Under the pieces are notes generated by a model. That model was given only the letters and a program-made list of their open reading frames with translations. It did not search any database and had not been told where the DNA came from. From assembly GCA_002316015.1 (NCBI GenBank), contig DCCS01000015.1, forward strand, positions 1 to 6,973: a stretch of DNA of 6,973 nucleotides, in the 5' to 3' direction. Below are positions 4,913 to 6,973 of this stretch, piece by piece (the stretch's first letter is position 1; every line of letters begins with the position of its first letter). The translations under genes were made by a program, and so were the position numbers. Origin of the DNA: Prevotellaceae bacterium UBA1075. Its GTDB lineage: Bacteria; Bacteroidota; Bacteroidia; Bacteroidales; Bacteroidaceae.

Positions 4913-6862
4913 ATGATGAAGAGAAAGCATTTGCTTGTGCTCATTGTCTCAACCTTGTTCACCGTGTCATTGGCAAGTTTCGCGGCCAGGCGCCAACCTT
5001 ACAAGGGGTCACGCATTTTCTGGGACAACTCCACGCGCAGGACCGTGTTCGGCAGCGGTGGTTACGCACGTGTCATACAGCTTCACGACGGGCGGCTCAT
5101 GGCCGTCTGCGAAAGCAACGGCATAAACATCGCCTTCAGTTCGAACAAGGGCGGAAAATGGTCGTCGCCCATAAAAATCGTCACAAACACCAACAACGTG
5201 CCCAACTGCGCGCCTGACCTCATCCAGTTGGCCGACGGCACCATCATTGTGGGCTACAACCCACGTCCGTCACAACCTTACACAAAGGACCGCCGGTTCG
5301 GCATACGTTGCAAGCGCAGCACCAACAACGGTCGCACATGGAGCGGTGAGATATTCGTCAACGATGCCTCCTATACTTTCGAAGACGGATGTTGGGAACC
5401 GTCTTTCCTTGAGTTGCCATCCGGTGAACTGCAGCTCTATTTTGCCGACGAGGGGCCTTACACCACATCGGGAGAGCAGCAGATATCGATGTGCCGCTCT
5501 TATGATGGCGGACTTACATGGACGGACGCGCAGAAAGTGTCGTTTCGTGCAGGCAGCCGCGACGGCATGCCCTCCGCGATAATCCTTCAAGACAAAAAGA
5601 CCATTGCGCTTGCCTTCGAGGACAACGGATGGCGAGGCGTCAACAATTTCATACCCACCATAGCCACATGCCCTCTTGAGACAAACTGGAACGACTACTG
5701 GGTTAGCGGAGCCAGCGGGAACCGCAGGAAGGCCATTGACTACAATTATTGTACGCTCCGCCGTGGTGGCGCGCCGTATCTGCGCAAACTGCCCTGGGGC
5801 GAGACTATCCTGTCGCACCAGGGCGAGAACGGAAATGGCGTGGACATGTCGAAGCAGCAGATGTGGGTATATGTGGGCAATGAGGAAGCCAGAGACTTCA
5901 AGGCCATGAGCGAGCCTTTTGGCGACGACAACTCGTTGTGGAACTCGCTTTCCGTCATTGATACGGGCACGGTGGTGGCCGTGGGCGGCATGTCGGGACG
6001 CGTTGACATGATCAAGGGCCGTGCGCTGCGCCAGTTGTGCGCCCCCTACGGCCACCCCAAGGTGGACGGACGGTATGTCAAGAACGAGGGCTACTACACA
6101 AGTTTCGCCACACAGATGATCCTCGGCCACAGCACCAACAAGGTGCGCTTCAGTGCCGACTTCGCCTATGACGAGGACACCCTCTATTTCACATCCCGCG
6201 TGTCGGATGTCACGCAGCATCCTCTGAAGTCGGTTTACGGCGACGGCGTGACCCTCTTCCTGGACACCAGGTACGCTTCCGACGAGCACCCTGTTGACGG
6301 CATGCATCGCCTGTTCTTCCTGCTTGCGGGTGACATCGTTACCTATGAGGGCAGTACCGGGAAAAACAGTTGGGTGCCCAGCGAACTCGCCGGCGTGCGC
6401 AGCGTGGTCAAAACCGCGAACGCCGGGAAGGTCTATACCATCGAGGCCGCCATACCATGGAAGTCGCTCGGCTATGACAAGGCTCCAGAGGGGCATCTCA
6501 TGCGTGCCAACATCATGTTGCACGACAACCGCACGGGCGGTGACGAGGTGTCCTACAGCATGCTTCCCGACGCGCAGCGTGACGCCTCGTGGTCCTGGAT
6601 GGATTTCTCCGTGCTCGAAAAGCCGTCTGCCTCAGGTGTCGGGACTGTCGATGCCGACAAGGATGTGTCCGTCATCCTCGACGGAAATAACGTGTGTGTC
6701 AGAGGAAATGTGGTGAAGGTCGAACTGTTTTCACCAACAGGCGCCAAGGTGTGTGAATCCAAGGATAAGATTTTAGCAAAACCCGCCGGAGGGGGACTTT
6801 TCATCGCCCGGTTGACACTGGCTGGCGGACGTGTCGCAACGCACAAACTGACTGTGAGATAG
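4913..6862 (+). CDS. Secreted Asp-box propeller glycosidase-like protein with CBM9-like domain and T9SS tail
   Basis: 649 residues in four parts. A Sec signal peptide (1-24 or 25: basic MMKRK, hydrophobic core, SFA-A cleavage region) has no lipobox Cys. A sialidase-superfamily beta-propeller (about 35-375) has three Asp boxes: SSNKGGKW (76-83), STNNGRTW (136-143) and SYDGGLTW (196-203). WEP (161-163) and AFED (234-237) place E162 and E236 74 apart, close to the catalytic Glu pair I recall for GH93 exo-arabinanases; R53 in GYARV could be a substrate Arg. A CBM9/DOMON-like sandwich (about 383-568) shows GDGVTLFLD and IPWKSLG. The last about 65 residues resemble a type A T9SS sorting domain (VELFSPTGAKV, then GGLFIARL and the Lys/Arg-ending tail). 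It probably acts on plant or host glycans outside the cell. GH93 is tentative; GH33 sialidase or an uncharacterised clan member are alternatives. No SusC/SusD neighbour is visible. ATG 4913 fits the signal peptide; ATG 4916 is an equal alternative. Confidence 0.85.
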   Translation: MMKRKHLLVLIVSTLFTVSLASFAARRQPYKGSRIFWDNSTRRTVFGSGGYARVIQLHDGRLMAVCESNGINIAFSSNKGGKWSSPIKIVTNTNNVPNCAPDLIQLADGTIIVGYNPRPSQPYTKDRRFGIRCKRSTNNGRTWSGEIFVNDASYTFEDGCWEPSFLELPSGELQLYFADEGPYTTSGEQQISMCRSYDGGLTWTDAQKVSFRAGSRDGMPSAIILQDKKTIALAFEDNGWRGVNNFIPTIATCPLETNWNDYWVSGASGNRRKAIDYNYCTLRRGGAPYLRKLPWGETILSHQGENGNGVDMSKQQMWVYVGNEEARDFKAMSEPFGDDNSLWNSLSVIDTGTVVAVGGMSGRVDMIKGRALRQLCAPYGHPKVDGRYVKNEGYYTSFATQMILGHSTNKVRFSADFAYDEDTLYFTSRVSDVTQHPLKSVYGDGVTLFLDTRYASDEHPVDGMHRLFFLLAGDIVTYEGSTGKNSWVPSELAGVRSVVKTANAGKVYTIEAAIPWKSLGYDKAPEGHLMRANIMLHDNRTGGDEVSYSMLPDAQRDASWSWMDFSVLEKPSASGVGTVDADKDVSVILDGNNVCVRGNVVKVELFSPTGAKVCESKDKILAKPAGGGLFIARLTLAGGRVATHKLTVR

Positions 6863-6926
6863 GTGTCATGGCTCTGTCAAACTGATGCTTGGTTGCTTGC
6901 GCATGTAAGTTACCCTCTCTTCCCCC

Positions 6927-6971
6927 GGGGAGTAATACTTCCCCAGCCTTCGAAGTAGTACTTCCCTGGCT
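6927..6971. repeat. Two tandem imperfect palindromes at the window edge
   Basis: Two copies of a related word, AGTAATACTTCCC (6931-6943) and AGTAGTACTTCCC (6954-6966), lie 23 bp apart. Each is the centre of a palindrome: GGGGAGTA/TACTTCCCC (6927-6934 with 6936-6944, one bulged T) and a perfect GAAGTA/TACTTC (6952-6957 with 6959-6964). AGCC (6945-6948) and GGCT (6968-6971) add an outer arm to the second. The window ends here, so more copies may follow. There is no T-run, so an ordinary intrinsic terminator is not supported. Confidence 0.6.
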
Positions 6972-6973
6972 CT

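Noticed and set aside
5270..6523. 417-codon open frame on the - strand inside the propeller gene
   Set aside because: It is antisense to a well-supported gene, with no domain or start context; a codon-bias shadow.

Overview
The window reads as Bacteroidota, most likely Bacteroidales and plausibly close to Prevotella. The evidence is two promoters of the Bacteroidetes form (TTTG, 19 bp, TAnnTTTG), weak Shine-Dalgarno sequences, a DAHP synthase/chorismate mutase fusion typical of that phylum, and a secreted protein with a type IX secretion sorting domain. All genes found are on the + strand, and coding DNA is fairly GC-rich.

Layout: 38-68 is a promoter for a 70-residue TPR-like protein (100-312). 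A second promoter (327-357) drives a regulated leader (about 363-585) and a four-gene aromatic amino acid operon: prephenate dehydratase pheA (586-1425), a class I/II aminotransferase (1406-2611, overlapping pheA by 20 bp), a fused DAHP synthase-chorismate mutase aroF (2730-3797) and prephenate dehydrogenase tyrA (3807-4580). A gene-free gap of about 330 bp (4581-4912) follows. Then comes a separate gene (4913-6862) for a secreted Asp-box beta-propeller glycosidase-like protein with a CBM9-like domain and a T9SS tail. The window ends inside a pair of palindromic repeats (6927-6971).

The main discovery is the leader. At 392-457 it encodes a 21-residue peptide in which 10 of 11 consecutive residues (7-17) are Phe or Tyr, largely alternating. 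A strong intrinsic terminator follows at 523-557, before pheA. Two further helices can be drawn by hand: an antiterminator (459-469 with 519-530) that excludes the terminator, and an upstream helix (395-401 with 465-471) that excludes the antiterminator. This is a complete four-segment, ribosome-mediated attenuator that would sense both charged tRNA-Phe and tRNA-Tyr, matching an operon that makes both amino acids.

Pathway logic: AroF commits PEP and erythrose 4-phosphate to the shikimate pathway, and its fused mutase makes prephenate. PheA converts prephenate to phenylpyruvate and TyrA converts it to 4-hydroxyphenylpyruvate. The aminotransferase would finish Phe and Tyr. Control appears layered: attenuation by both end products, an ACT domain on PheA, and (known for close relatives) prephenate feedback on the DAHP synthase fusion.
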